From positions 6,357,001 through 6,421,000 of the forward strand of contig NZ_OZ035533.1 of assembly GCF_964033635.1 (NCBI RefSeq): DNA of 64,000 bases. Reading direction: 5' to 3'. This stretch comes from Chitinophaga sp. MM2321. GTDB lineage: Bacteria; Bacteroidota; Bacteroidia; Chitinophagales; Chitinophagaceae. The notes beneath the pieces were generated by a model. The model saw nothing but the letters and a program-made list of their open reading frames with translations. It made no database searches and was not told the DNA's origin. A program made the position numbers and the translations under genes. Shown one piece after another: positions 26,119-34,260 of the stretch (the stretch's first letter is position 1; each line of letters begins with the position of its first letter).

Positions 26119-27366
26119 ATGCGTTATTGTTTGATACTGCTCTTTTGCTGCTGCCAGATATATGGATTGCAGGCCCAGTCGCGCACAGATACCCTTTTAC
26201 GGAACCTGATCAGTCGGGAGGCTTCTCCGGCACTGAAACACATACTTCAGTATCCGGATTCTTTCAGGTATCAGTTGATCTACACACAGATCGACCGGGA
26301 TGCGCACAATCAGCCGCATTTTAAGCATTATTACCTGGACGTGGATGCTGATAAGTATTTCAATCCCGCCAGCACCGTGAAGCTGCCAGTTGCGTTGCTG
26401 GCACTGGAGAAACTGAAGGAACTGAAAGCAGAGGGAATTACCGGCAATACCCCCATGCTGACAGACAGTAGCTGGAGCGGGCAGGTTACCGTGCATACAG
26501 ATAGTACTGCGGAGAACGGGTTGCCATCTATCTATCACTATATTAAAAGAATATTTCTCATCAGCGATAATGATGCTTACAACCGCCTGTATGAATTTGT
26601 GGGACAACAGACGATTCATGAAAAGCTGTGGGATAAAGGTTATAAAAGGGCTCGCATCGTACGCCGTTTTATGCCGCTCTCAGAAGAAGAAAACCGGCAT
26701 ACCAACGCCATCCGGTTTGAAGACAACGGGAAAAGTATTTACGCACAACCGCCGGCGTATAGCACACTGGCCTTTGATTACAGCAAAAAGATAACAATGG
26801 GAACGGCGTACATGGATAAAAATGATAAGCTGGTACCGCTTCCGATGGACTTTACACGGCAAAACAACCTGCCGCTGGAAGACCTGCAACAGCTGTTGCA
26901 GTCGGTATTGTTCCCGGCTTCCGTACCTGCTTCCCGGCGTTTTAATATTACGGAAGATGACTACCGGTTTTTATACCGGTATATGTCGCAATACCCGTCA
27001 GAAACAACGTATCCAAAATATGACACAACAGAATATTTTGACAGTTATACAAAATTTTTTCTCTTCAAAGGTGCAGGGCACAACATTCCACCCTACATGC
27101 GTGTATTTAATAAAACGGGCTGGTCATACGGATTCCTGACTGATGCAGCCTATATTGTTGATTTTAAACACAATGTTGAATTTATGCTCACCGGTACGAT
27201 TTATGTAAACCGCGACGGCATTTTGAATGATGATAAATATGAATATGAAGAGGATGGGTATCCGTTTTTTAAGGAAATTGGAAAAATAATTTATGGGTAT
27301 GAATTACAGCGTCAAAGAGCCCATAACCCCGACCTTAGCCAGTTTAGGATAGATTATACGAAGTAG
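26119..27366 (+). CDS. Exported serine hydrolase, class A beta-lactamase fold
   Basis: 415 residues with a signal peptide ending near GLQAQ. The three active-site motifs of class A beta-lactamases and related peptidases are in order: Ser85-x-x-Lys88 (STVK), SDN at 149-151 and KTG at 332-334. The protein is about 130 residues longer than a class A beta-lactamase, mainly between SDN and KTG. It is therefore better called a serine hydrolase related to that family than a resistance enzyme; a peptidoglycan or peptide substrate is possible. Confidence 0.85.
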   Translation: MRYCLILLFCCCQIYGLQAQSRTDTLLRNLISREASPALKHILQYPDSFRYQLIYTQIDRDAHNQPHFKHYYLDVDADKYFNPASTVKLPVALLALEKLKELKAEGITGNTPMLTDSSWSGQVTVHTDSTAENGLPSIYHYIKRIFLISDNDAYNRLYEFVGQQTIHEKLWDKGYKRARIVRRFMPLSEEENRHTNAIRFEDNGKSIYAQPPAYSTLAFDYSKKITMGTAYMDKNDKLVPLPMDFTRQNNLPLEDLQQLLQSVLFPASVPASRRFNITEDDYRFLYRYMSQYPSETTYPKYDTTEYFDSYTKFFLFKGAGHNIPPYMRVFNKTGWSYGFLTDAAYIVDFKHNVEFMLTGTIYVNRDGILNDDKYEYEEDGYPFFKEIGKIIYGYELQRQRAHNPDLSQFRIDYTK

Positions 27367-27546
27367 TTTTTCTGGGATAGAAATTATTTATGAGGATATA
27401 AAATAGTAAAATATTCCAATCAGAACGAACATTGTATTTTTATTGTAGGAAGTGTCAGAAATTTAAAATTGTGCATAATTTTTGATACACGCTGCCAGGA
27501 TGATATAAGGAAGGTTTTATTCATTTTCCCGTAACTACACTAAATC

Positions 27547-28212
27547 ATGGGAGTCATGAAGTTTGAAAAGATTAAGAACAAAGGACAGGCAAGATTATTT
27601 GAAAGTCAGTACCTGGAGATGCTAACCAAAACGCATCCACTGATTATCTGGGGTTTATATTTACCCATCATCGGTTATATGCTTTATTATAGCCACACTT
27701 CACTGGGCTTTTCGCTGGAAATGGTAGCCCTGGTATTTTTTGGCGCCATGTTATTCTGGTCGTTCTTTGAATACCTGATGCACCGGTTTTTATTCCACTT
27801 TGCGAGTGACCGCCCCAGGATTCAACGATTTATTTATGTGATGCATGGTAATCACCATGAATATCCGCGCGACAAACAACGTTTGTTTATGCCGCCGATA
27901 CCCAGCCTTGTACTGGCATCTGCCATTTTCGGGTTGCAGTATATTTTCCTGCGGCAGTTTACATTTATGTTTTTCCCCGGATTCATGTTAGGATACCTCA
28001 TTTATGGCAGCATGCACTATGCTATCCATGCCTGGAATCCGCCGTTTAAATTTATGAAACCTATCTGGCGGAATCACCACCTGCACCACTATAAGAGTGA
28101 GGACAAAGGGTTTGGTGTAAGCACCGCTGTATGGGATAAGGTATTCGGTACTTTCTTCGACCTGGAAAAGGAAAAAGAAGACAAGGAGAAAGTGAAGGAG
28201 CTAACGTTTTAA
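27547..28212 (+). CDS. Fatty acid hydroxylase / sterol desaturase family protein
   Basis: 221 residues with about four membrane helices. The diiron-binding histidine clusters are HRFLFH, HGNHHEYPRD, HYAIH and NHHLHHYKSEDKGFGVS. The FEYLMHRFLFHF and FGVSTAVWDKVFGT context is closest to fatty acid 2-hydroxylases acting on sphingolipids. Chitinophagaceae make sphingolipids, so 2-hydroxylation of ceramide acyl chains is the likeliest role. No cytochrome b5 domain is fused. It stands alone in orientation. Confidence 0.87.
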   Translation: MGVMKFEKIKNKGQARLFESQYLEMLTKTHPLIIWGLYLPIIGYMLYYSHTSLGFSLEMVALVFFGAMLFWSFFEYLMHRFLFHFASDRPRIQRFIYVMHGNHHEYPRDKQRLFMPPIPSLVLASAIFGLQYIFLRQFTFMFFPGFMLGYLIYGSMHYAIHAWNPPFKFMKPIWRNHHLHHYKSEDKGFGVSTAVWDKVFGTFFDLEKEKEDKEKVKELTF

Positions 28213-28216
28213 AGAT

Positions 28217-28561
28217 TTACCATTTTTCCTCGTCATCCGGCAGGTCGTCTCTTTTCAATGCTGCACGGGAGGCTATTTTCTGCAGCTGTCTTTCAATGAT
28301 CAGGGCTGCTATTGGTTTATAAGGGTCTGTACCGGATGCTGCTGCTTCCTCCAGGATCGCTTTCACTTTCTTTTCAGCAATATCTATCCGGTACAGGATA
28401 AAAATGAATTGGTGGAAGTCTTTACTGATCAGTAATTCTAATCTTTCCGCCAGCATTTCTTCCAGCAATTCATAACTAACGTTAAGGGGAACACGTACTT
28501 CAAAGGTCTGCTGTGCCCAGACAGCTGTTTCCTGTAAGTATTGTGCAGGAAATGAAGTCAT
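28217..28561 (-). CDS. Hypothetical protein, conserved-looking helical
   Basis: 114 residues, soluble, with mainly helical character and acidic ends (DDLPDDEEKW). I do not recognise a family. Its ATG overlaps the stop of the upstream DUF6263 gene (TAATG, one shared base), indicating translational coupling and a real gene. The segment ELLISKDFHQFIFILYRIDIAEKKV resembles small Bacteroidota proteins without assigned role. Confidence 0.7.
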   Translation of the reverse strand: MTSFPAQYLQETAVWAQQTFEVRVPLNVSYELLEEMLAERLELLISKDFHQFIFILYRIDIAEKKVKAILEEAAASGTDPYKPIAALIIERQLQKIASRAALKRDDLPDDEEKW

Positions 28562-29508
28562 TACTTCATTTGTTTTATTTTGTAAGAAGCGTTGGTAACC
28601 ACTTTAATGGGGACTTTCAGGTCCTTTCTGATCTTTTTGGCCTTATCGGCTTTATAGGTATAGTTACCATTCATCTCCGTGGTTTGTACGCATATGCTGG
28701 GGAGGCCGGTGCTGCGTTCTACCAGGTAATTGGAAGAAGTGCTACCGCTGATTTCTGCGGTTGCTTTAATGCCATCTTCCAGGGTCAGCATCTGCACTTT
28801 ATCAGTCTTTATTTTAGAGGTACCGCCAATTTTAGCCGTTTGTGTATCCCAGGTTTGCAGGTTCCAGTACAGGTCTATACTGCCTATCAATCCGCCGCGC
28901 ATGGGCACATTTTCTTCCCATTGCGTACCGGTTTTGATACCGTGTGCAGGGTACATAATCAGCAATTGTTCCAGCCAGCTGCGGAAGGCGTCTGTTCCAA
29001 ACTGGTCTTTCATCAGTTTCATATAGGCTTCCTGTTCATTTTTTTTCAATGCGCTGAAAGCAGCGGCTGCATTGTCAAGGATGTTATCTAGTCCGTCTAC
29101 TTTATTAACGATACCGGTAGATTGTATTTCTACGGTAAAGGGTTTGTCCAGTATATTTTTGAGGCCGGCCTGAAATGGTTCTTTGTCGTTGGCTACTTTG
29201 GCATCAACAAAAATATTCTGGTTTTTGGCGTTGAAGTTAAATTTCAACTCCTTATAACGGAAGGTAAGAATAGTTTTACCGGGATTGACTTCTGTCGCTT
29301 CTATACTAATGATGTTATTATAATCACGGGTAGTACGTTGCACCACATCATTTACGGTCATATAGGTTTCGCTGCGGCTTTTCTGCTCCATTTCAAACTG
29401 TTGTCCCTTAGCGAAGGTATAGTTCATCGCCATATACTCCTGAGCCTTGGTAGTAACAGTGAGTGCTACCAGCATTGTAATCAGTCCCAAAAATCTTTTC
29501 ATTACCAT
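28561..29508 (-). CDS. DUF6263 family exported protein
   Basis: 315 residues with a signal peptide (MKRFLGLITMLVALTVTTKAQ; start at Met1 or Met3). The mature part is beta-rich, and repeated short strands such as KTILTFRYKELKFNFNAK and GIKTGTQWEENVPM fit a large lipoprotein-like beta fold of unknown function. It is the first gene of a pair with the small hypothetical protein and lies 11 bases after the TIGR02757 gene terminus on the other side, with no obvious link. Confidence 0.72.
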   Translation of the reverse strand: MVMKRFLGLITMLVALTVTTKAQEYMAMNYTFAKGQQFEMEQKSRSETYMTVNDVVQRTTRDYNNIISIEATEVNPGKTILTFRYKELKFNFNAKNQNIFVDAKVANDKEPFQAGLKNILDKPFTVEIQSTGIVNKVDGLDNILDNAAAAFSALKKNEQEAYMKLMKDQFGTDAFRSWLEQLLIMYPAHGIKTGTQWEENVPMRGGLIGSIDLYWNLQTWDTQTAKIGGTSKIKTDKVQMLTLEDGIKATAEISGSTSSNYLVERSTGLPSICVQTTEMNGNYTYKADKAKKIRKDLKVPIKVVTNASYKIKQMK

Positions 29509-29519
29509 TATTTAATTGA

Positions 29520-30293
29520 TCAAACATATTTTTCTATCACGCCAAGGCCAAACAGTGCAAAGTCATACTTTGCAGGGTCATCGGGATCCAGTTTTTTCAG
29601 CTCATGGGTCAGCGTTGTGGCTGTTTTCCAATCCGCTTTGGGATCCGTTACCAGGCCCAGTCTGGCAGCTACCCTGCTCACATGAACATCCATGGGGCAA
29701 ACCAGCTGCGAGGGTGATATGTGTTGCCACAGCCCAAAATCCACGCCATTTTCATCTTTTCTTACCATCCAGCGCAAATACATATTGAGTCGCTTGCAGG
29801 CAGAGTGTTTGGCGGGTGTGGAAATATGCTTGCGTGTTCTTTCCGGATGTTCCAGTGCAAAGAATACTTTGTTGAATCCGATGAGCGCGTTTTCCACGTT
29901 CTCGTCTTCCGGTGTAATATGCGCACTGAAAGCAAATTCCAGCGATGTTACATTGGTGTAATAGTGCTGGAGGAATTCCACAAAATACAACAGGTCCAGT
30001 CCATTAAAGGTACGGTGGGTGAAAGACATGAGCTTCATGCGATCCCTGGGTTCATGATGACGGATAAAATCATAGGGCGCATTATCCATCATTTGCATCA
30101 GTTCAGTACATTTATTGATGATGCTGGTGCGGTTCCCCCACGCCATTATAGCCGCAAAAAAGCCAGCTATCTCAATATCCTGCAACCTGCTGTATTGGTG
30201 CGGTATAGAAATAGGATCATTGGCAATAAAGTCCGGGTGATTGTAGTACGCGGCCTTAGCATCCAGGAAATCCTTCAGTTGTTGGATCTTCAT
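29520..30293 (-). CDS. TIGR02757 (DUF2400) family protein
   Basis: 257 residues. The N-terminus LKDFLDAKAAYYNHPDFIANDPISIPHQ and AAIMAWGNRTSIINK are the clear family signatures, and the C-terminal helix-rich part resembles the HhH-GPD DNA glycosylase fold without an established catalytic role. Family length is normal. CPMDVHVSRVAARLGL is also typical. Confidence 0.85.
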   Translation of the reverse strand: MKIQQLKDFLDAKAAYYNHPDFIANDPISIPHQYSRLQDIEIAGFFAAIMAWGNRTSIINKCTELMQMMDNAPYDFIRHHEPRDRMKLMSFTHRTFNGLDLLYFVEFLQHYYTNVTSLEFAFSAHITPEDENVENALIGFNKVFFALEHPERTRKHISTPAKHSACKRLNMYLRWMVRKDENGVDFGLWQHISPSQLVCPMDVHVSRVAARLGLVTDPKADWKTATTLTHELKKLDPDDPAKYDFALFGLGVIEKYV

Positions 30294-30487
30294 ATATAGT
30301 TAGTCACATGTAATTCCGGCAGTCCGGCTGTACACCACAACTATCTGTTAAAATTACCAGTGGCGTTTTAGCAGATGGCTGGGGTATGGCCTGATAAAAA
30401 GACTGTGGATATGGTTTTCGTAAAATAAATATGTAAGTAAAGATAATTTTTAACACGTAACATTTAAAATCTACTTTATTCCGGCTT

Positions 30488-31627
30488 TTATCCAATGGCG
30501 TTATTCAGATCTTCTGTCAGGTCGCCGGCATCTTCAATACCCACGCTCAGGCGGATGAGGGAATCGGCCAATCCGTTTTTGATCCTGTCTTCACGGGGTA
30601 TGGAAGCATGCGTCATGCTGGCCGGATGGCCTATCAGCGATTCTACCCCGCCCAATGATTCTGCCAGGGAAAACAGGTGTGTATTGCTCAGGACGCGGTT
30701 GGCAGCTTCCAGGTTATCATCTTTCAATGTAAAAGAGAGCATGCCACCGAAGCCGCGCATTTGCCTTTTGGCAATATCGTGGTTAGGATGATCGGTAAAG
30801 CCGGGCCAGTATACTTTGTCTACTTTGGAGTGGTTGCGCAGGAAATGGGCGATTACTTCCCCGTTTTCGCAATGGCGCTGCATGCGTACATGCAGGGTTT
30901 TGATGCCGCGCAATACCAGGAAGCAATCTTGTGGCCCCGGAACGGCGCCGCAGCTGTTTTGTATAAAATAGAGCTGTTGGGCCAGTGCTTCATTCTTAAC
31001 AATGATAGCGCCATGTACCACATCACTGTGGCCGCCCAGGTATTTGGTCGCGGAATGCAGCACTATGTCAGCGCCCAGGTCCAGCGGATTTTGCAGATAA
31101 GGGGAGGCAAAGGTGTTATCCACGCACAACAGGAGCTCGCTTTTCCTGGCAATCTGAGCGCAGGCAGCGATATCTATGATGTTCAGCAATGGGTTGGTGG
31201 GTGTTTCCAGCCAAAGCATTTTTGTTTGCGGGGTGATATGGGCCTCGATGTTTTTGGCGTCCTGCATCCCTATAAAGGTGAATTTGATGCCATAACGCTC
31301 AAAAATCTTTGTGAAAATGCGGTAGGTTCCTCCGTAAAGGTCGTTTGTGGCAATTACTTCATCGCCGGGGTTCAAGAGCTTCATCACGGCGTCTGTTGCT
31401 GCCAGTCCGCTGCCAAAAGAGATGCCATGGGTGCCGTTTTCAATGGCTGCCAGGGCGTTCTGAAGGGCATCGCGGGTGGGGTTCTGCGTGCGCGCATACT
31501 CATATCCTTTATGTACGCCGGGTGCGCTCTGCACATAGGTAGATGTCTGGAAAATAGGCGTCATTATGGCCCCCGTAGATGGATCGGGAGCTACACCTGC
31601 GTGTATGAGTTTAGTACCCAGCTTCAT
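30488..31627 (-). CDS. metB: Cystathionine gamma-synthase (PLP-dependent)
   Basis: 379 residues of the Cys/Met metabolism PLP family. The PLP-binding lysine is Lys195 in [12 protein letters not shown]. The phosphate-binding SGLAATDA and the Tyr-containing [15 protein letters not shown] are present. The ending [14 protein letters not shown] is typical. The enzyme joins an activated homoserine to cysteine. Cystathionine gamma-lyase shares all these motifs, so synthase versus lyase is not settled by sequence; I favour the synthase from overall similarity. Confidence 0.88.
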   Translation of the reverse strand: MKLGTKLIHAGVAPDPSTGAIMTPIFQTSTYVQSAPGVHKGYEYARTQNPTRDALQNALAAIENGTHGISFGSGLAATDAVMKLLNPGDEVIATNDLYGGTYRIFTKIFERYGIKFTFIGMQDAKNIEAHITPQTKMLWLETPTNPLLNIIDIAACAQIARKSELLLCVDNTFASPYLQNPLDLGADIVLHSATKYLGGHSDVVHGAIIVKNEALAQQLYFIQNSCGAVPGPQDCFLVLRGIKTLHVRMQRHCENGEVIAHFLRNHSKVDKVYWPGFTDHPNHDIAKRQMRGFGGMLSFTLKDDNLEAANRVLSNTHLFSLAESLGGVESLIGHPASMTHASIPREDRIKNGLADSLIRLSVGIEDAGDLTEDLNNAIG

Positions 31628-31864
31628 ATCTTAAATATTTATAATGAACAATTTTCTGGTAATTTTTCAAAGATACTTTAGATTTTGACACGCCGGGAGG
31701 GTTGGAAAGGATAAGATACATTTCCCGGCCTCCCACCCTCAAAATTGTCAATTTTAGCTCGGGCGTATTTATTTATCGTCTTATTTGGTACGATAACGAA
31801 CGATTTTATATCGTTCACCAAATCGTAGGTAACGGATATGCATATTCGGAGTAGATTCGTTTTA

Positions 31865-31925
31865 GGTTTTTCATAGGATATGGTTAAAATTCTTAAGGCG
31901 GTATTCTTACCGCCTTTCTCTTTTG
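31865..31925 (+). ncRNA. Putative small RNA, repeated element copy D
   Basis: The block GGTTTTTCATAGGATATGG (31865-31883) is identical to copy A. TTAAAATT follows, then the perfect 9-bp hairpin AAGGCGGTA-TTCT-TACCGCCTT (31895-31916) and a T-rich tail. The -7-like box is TAGATTCG (31852-31859), five bases before the GG. ATCGTTCAC (31810-31818), 55 bases upstream, is itself the right arm of a perfect hairpin with GAACGAT (31798-31804). It is convergent with the DUF2911 gene, from which a 25-bp inverted repeat separates it. Confidence 0.65.
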
Positions 31926-31949
31926 TCTAAATTGAAGCTTTATAAATAG

Positions 31950-32004
31950 CAAAGTCCGCAAAGATTTTTTTTAATCATTTTAAAAAAAATCTTTGCGGAC
32001 TTTG
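31950..32004. repeat. Perfect 25-bp inverted repeat
   Basis: Arms 31950-31974 and 31980-32004 are exact reverse complements around a five-base loop, with CTTTGCGGACTTTG in the right arm. It lies between small RNA copy D and the convergent DUF2911 gene and can terminate from both sides. Confidence 0.85.
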
Positions 32005-32018
32005 TGTTTTTGAAGGAA

Positions 32019-32612
32019 CTATTTTTTCTTCGCGATAGCTTCAGACCACTTAATAGGCAGGCTTACACTTACTTTATCCCAGGCTATAACCAGGTTAGCC
32101 CCGGGATCTCCCTTTTCAAATGCCATGGTAAAGGCTTCTACAGGCGTATCTACTGACACTACCGGCAGGGCGGTTCTTACCACATCTTTGCGTTGATCAT
32201 ATTTGAAAGCGCCCCAGATATCCGTATCACGGTTCAGAATGATGGTCCAGGTCTTTTCTGTTGGGATAGCATATATTGTATAGCGGCCTTTGGGAATATT
32301 TTTTCCGGCAATGATCACAGGTCTGAAAAACTCTATTTCAGTGGCTTCGTTCGCACCCAGGCGCCATATTTTGCCGTATTCTTCCAGGTTGCCAAAGATT
32401 TGCCGGCCTTTTGTTTGCGGACGACTGTAAATAACCCTTGCCACCAGCGAGCCTGGTTCTCCTTTTACTTTCACAACATAAGGATACATGACCGGGTAGT
32501 AGGCCATATCCATCGGACTGGCATCCAGCGGGGGCATCTTTTTATCCTGCGCTCCTGCGCTTATACTGAATGTGCCAGCCAGCAGGGCCAAAAAGATTAC
32601 TTTTTTTATCAT
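32019..32612 (-). CDS. DUF2911 family exported protein
   Basis: 197 residues with a signal peptide ending near SAGAQ. The DUF2911 core is clear: SPMDMAYYP, RVIYSRPQTKGRQIFGNL, WRLGANEATEIEF and KGRYTIYAIPTEKTWTIILNRD. The family is common in Bacteroidota and is probably periplasmic with a beta-sandwich; no function is established. The gene stands alone. Confidence 0.87.
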   Translation of the reverse strand: MIKKVIFLALLAGTFSISAGAQDKKMPPLDASPMDMAYYPVMYPYVVKVKGEPGSLVARVIYSRPQTKGRQIFGNLEEYGKIWRLGANEATEIEFFRPVIIAGKNIPKGRYTIYAIPTEKTWTIILNRDTDIWGAFKYDQRKDVVRTALPVVSVDTPVEAFTMAFEKGDPGANLVIAWDKVSVSLPIKWSEAIAKKK

Positions 32613-32708
32613 CCTGTAATACTTTATTTCTTTTTAATTGGATTGAGCGCCCAAACCTACCCAATTTTGAGGAATCAGAAAAGAGGCGGGAAGTGCTTTA
32701 ACAAGCTA

Positions 32709-33305
32709 TTAGCTGTTTTCTGTTTTTAACAACGCTTCCACATGTGCCTGGAGCGACGGAAAAAAATCGTGGTAGCATGCCTGTAGCGCATCATAGTGTT
32801 CAATAAAGGCGGCAAAGATGATCGCCGGATTCGTTTCCAGGTATTTGGCCCGGTGCGTAATTCCTTTGAAAGCACGCTCTATACCGGTAACAGTACGGTA
32901 GTTATACAGCCAGTCGTATTGCTGCATGTACTTAAACATCTCCATAAAGGCGGGTGGAAGCGCAGGCTCGCGGATGGTTATCTCTCCATAAACACTACGG
33001 GCAAAAGCATATAATGTATCATCCGTGAAGCGTTCCTGGTCTGTTGCCAGGAAGTGATCATATACCAGGTCTGTAAATACGCCACTGTAAAGGCCGCAGG
33101 AAGGGCGGAAAAAAAACTTGGCCCTGGCTGTTACCGGATGCTGGTCTGTAAAGGTATCTATAGCCCGGTGTATCCGGATGCCCTGCTGAATACCCGACTC
33201 GTATTGAAGCAGTTGCTGTCTGCCTTTTACATAATCAGCGATCAGGTTGCCGGTCATCAGCAGCGGTTGTTGAAAAGATAAATATGCATGTGCCAGATAA
33301 TTCAT
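32709..33305 (-). CDS. acpH: Acyl carrier protein phosphodiesterase
   Basis: 198 residues, starting at MNYLAHAYLSF (ATG 33303-33305), which matches the family; a longer frame to 33368 adds 21 unrelated residues. The metal-binding HD-like pattern shows in NLIADYVKG, GIRIHRAIDTFTDQHP and VYDHFLA. The enzyme removes the phosphopantetheine group from holo-ACP. Length matches E. coli AcpH. Confidence 0.85.
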   Translation of the reverse strand: MNYLAHAYLSFQQPLLMTGNLIADYVKGRQQLLQYESGIQQGIRIHRAIDTFTDQHPVTARAKFFFRPSCGLYSGVFTDLVYDHFLATDQERFTDDTLYAFARSVYGEITIREPALPPAFMEMFKYMQQYDWLYNYRTVTGIERAFKGITHRAKYLETNPAIIFAAFIEHYDALQACYHDFFPSLQAHVEALLKTENS

Positions 33306-33544
33306 GGAAAGCGCGAATAGTGTCGGTTGTAACAAATGTAACGATCGTTCACCATTCCTGTAGGCCACATTATTTCTCTATCCAGTTTAACACAATCTTA
33401 ACACGACTCCGTGCAACATTGGCGCGTTGGCACCAACAAACTGGCTGTGGCTCTTGTGAATTGCAGGGTGTTCATCACCGGTCAGGCGGACGTTCATTAA
33501 CGGATAGTCCAAGTTTCCGAGTATGTCCATTAATAAAGAATCCC

Positions 33545-33576
33545 TTGACCACTGGCCATTTCAGCACGTAGTTTTG
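33545..33576 (+). promoter_or_regulatory. Promoter of the small exported PepSY-like protein
   Basis: TTG at 33545-33547, a 21-base spacer and TAGTTTTG at 33569-33576 fit the Bacteroidota promoter consensus exactly. The ATG is 45 bases downstream. The rest of the 316-base gap to acpH shows no gene. Confidence 0.75.
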
Positions 33577-33621
33577 TGTTGTAAAAATGATTTTTAAACA
33601 TCAGCATAAATTTTTTCCGCC

Positions 33622-34074
33622 ATGAAAAAACTTATCTTTTTAATGAGTGCAGCTCTTTTGCTGAGTGCACATACGCTTTTTGCAAAGCCATATGAAACCG
33701 CTGTTAATAACAAGATACAGCATACTTTCAGCGAGTCATTCTCAGGCGCCAAAGAGGTGAAATGGTATACAGATGATAACATCACCTTCACAGCCAAATT
33801 CACGATGGTTAATACAAGGGTAACCGCCTTCTTTAATGACGACGGTACTTTGCTGGCTACTTCCCGCTATCTCCAGGCCGATCAGTTGCCGTTGAATGTG
33901 ATCAGCCGGCTGAATAAGAAATTCCCTGCTACCAGCATCTATTGTGTAGTGGAATATGCAGCAGGAGAAAACGCCCTGTATTATATTACATTGGAAGGTA
34001 AGGATACCTGGACCATAGTAAGGGCTGACAGGTTTGGTTCTTTAAAAGTCCAGAACCATTTGAAGAAAGCGTAG
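33622..34074 (+). CDS. Exported PepSY-like small protein
   Basis: 150 residues. The signal peptide (MKKLIFLMSAALLLSAHTLFA) is followed by a beta-alpha domain with FSGAKEVKWYTDDNITFTAKFTMVN, TAFFNDDGTLLATSRY and PLNVISRLNKKFP, the pattern of the PepSY-like (DUF2874) proteins common in Bacteroidota. Likely periplasmic. A strong promoter upstream and a terminator downstream make it a single-gene unit. Function unknown. Confidence 0.8.
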   Translation: MKKLIFLMSAALLLSAHTLFAKPYETAVNNKIQHTFSESFSGAKEVKWYTDDNITFTAKFTMVNTRVTAFFNDDGTLLATSRYLQADQLPLNVISRLNKKFPATSIYCVVEYAAGENALYYITLEGKDTWTIVRADRFGSLKVQNHLKKA

Positions 34075-34104
34075 TTTCAGTTGTAATGTATATTGTTAGA
34101 AGTT

Positions 34105-34137
34105 AAGGCCCGTGGTAGTTTCCACGGGCCTTTTTAT
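34105..34137 (+). terminator. Strong intrinsic terminator
   Basis: AAGGCCCGTGG (34105-34115) and CCACGGGCCTT (34122-34132) form a perfect 11-bp GC-rich stem with a six-base loop, followed by T residues to 34135. Confidence 0.9.
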
Positions 34138-34260
34138 AACAGGTACCACAGGCCGTTGTTTTATTCTGTATACGCCTGCACTCCATGGAAAATTGTCTTA
34201 ACTTTGCCAGCTGTTAAGGCTTTATGAGCCAGGCTGTTAATGTATAAATGATTAAATGAC

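Noticed and set aside
30304..30495. 63-residue minus-strand frame between TIGR02757 and metB
   Set aside because: Composition unlike neighbouring genes and no family match; treated as intergenic.
30677..31681. Long open frame antisense to metB
   Set aside because: It overlaps a gene with complete PLP-enzyme motifs and has no family resemblance.
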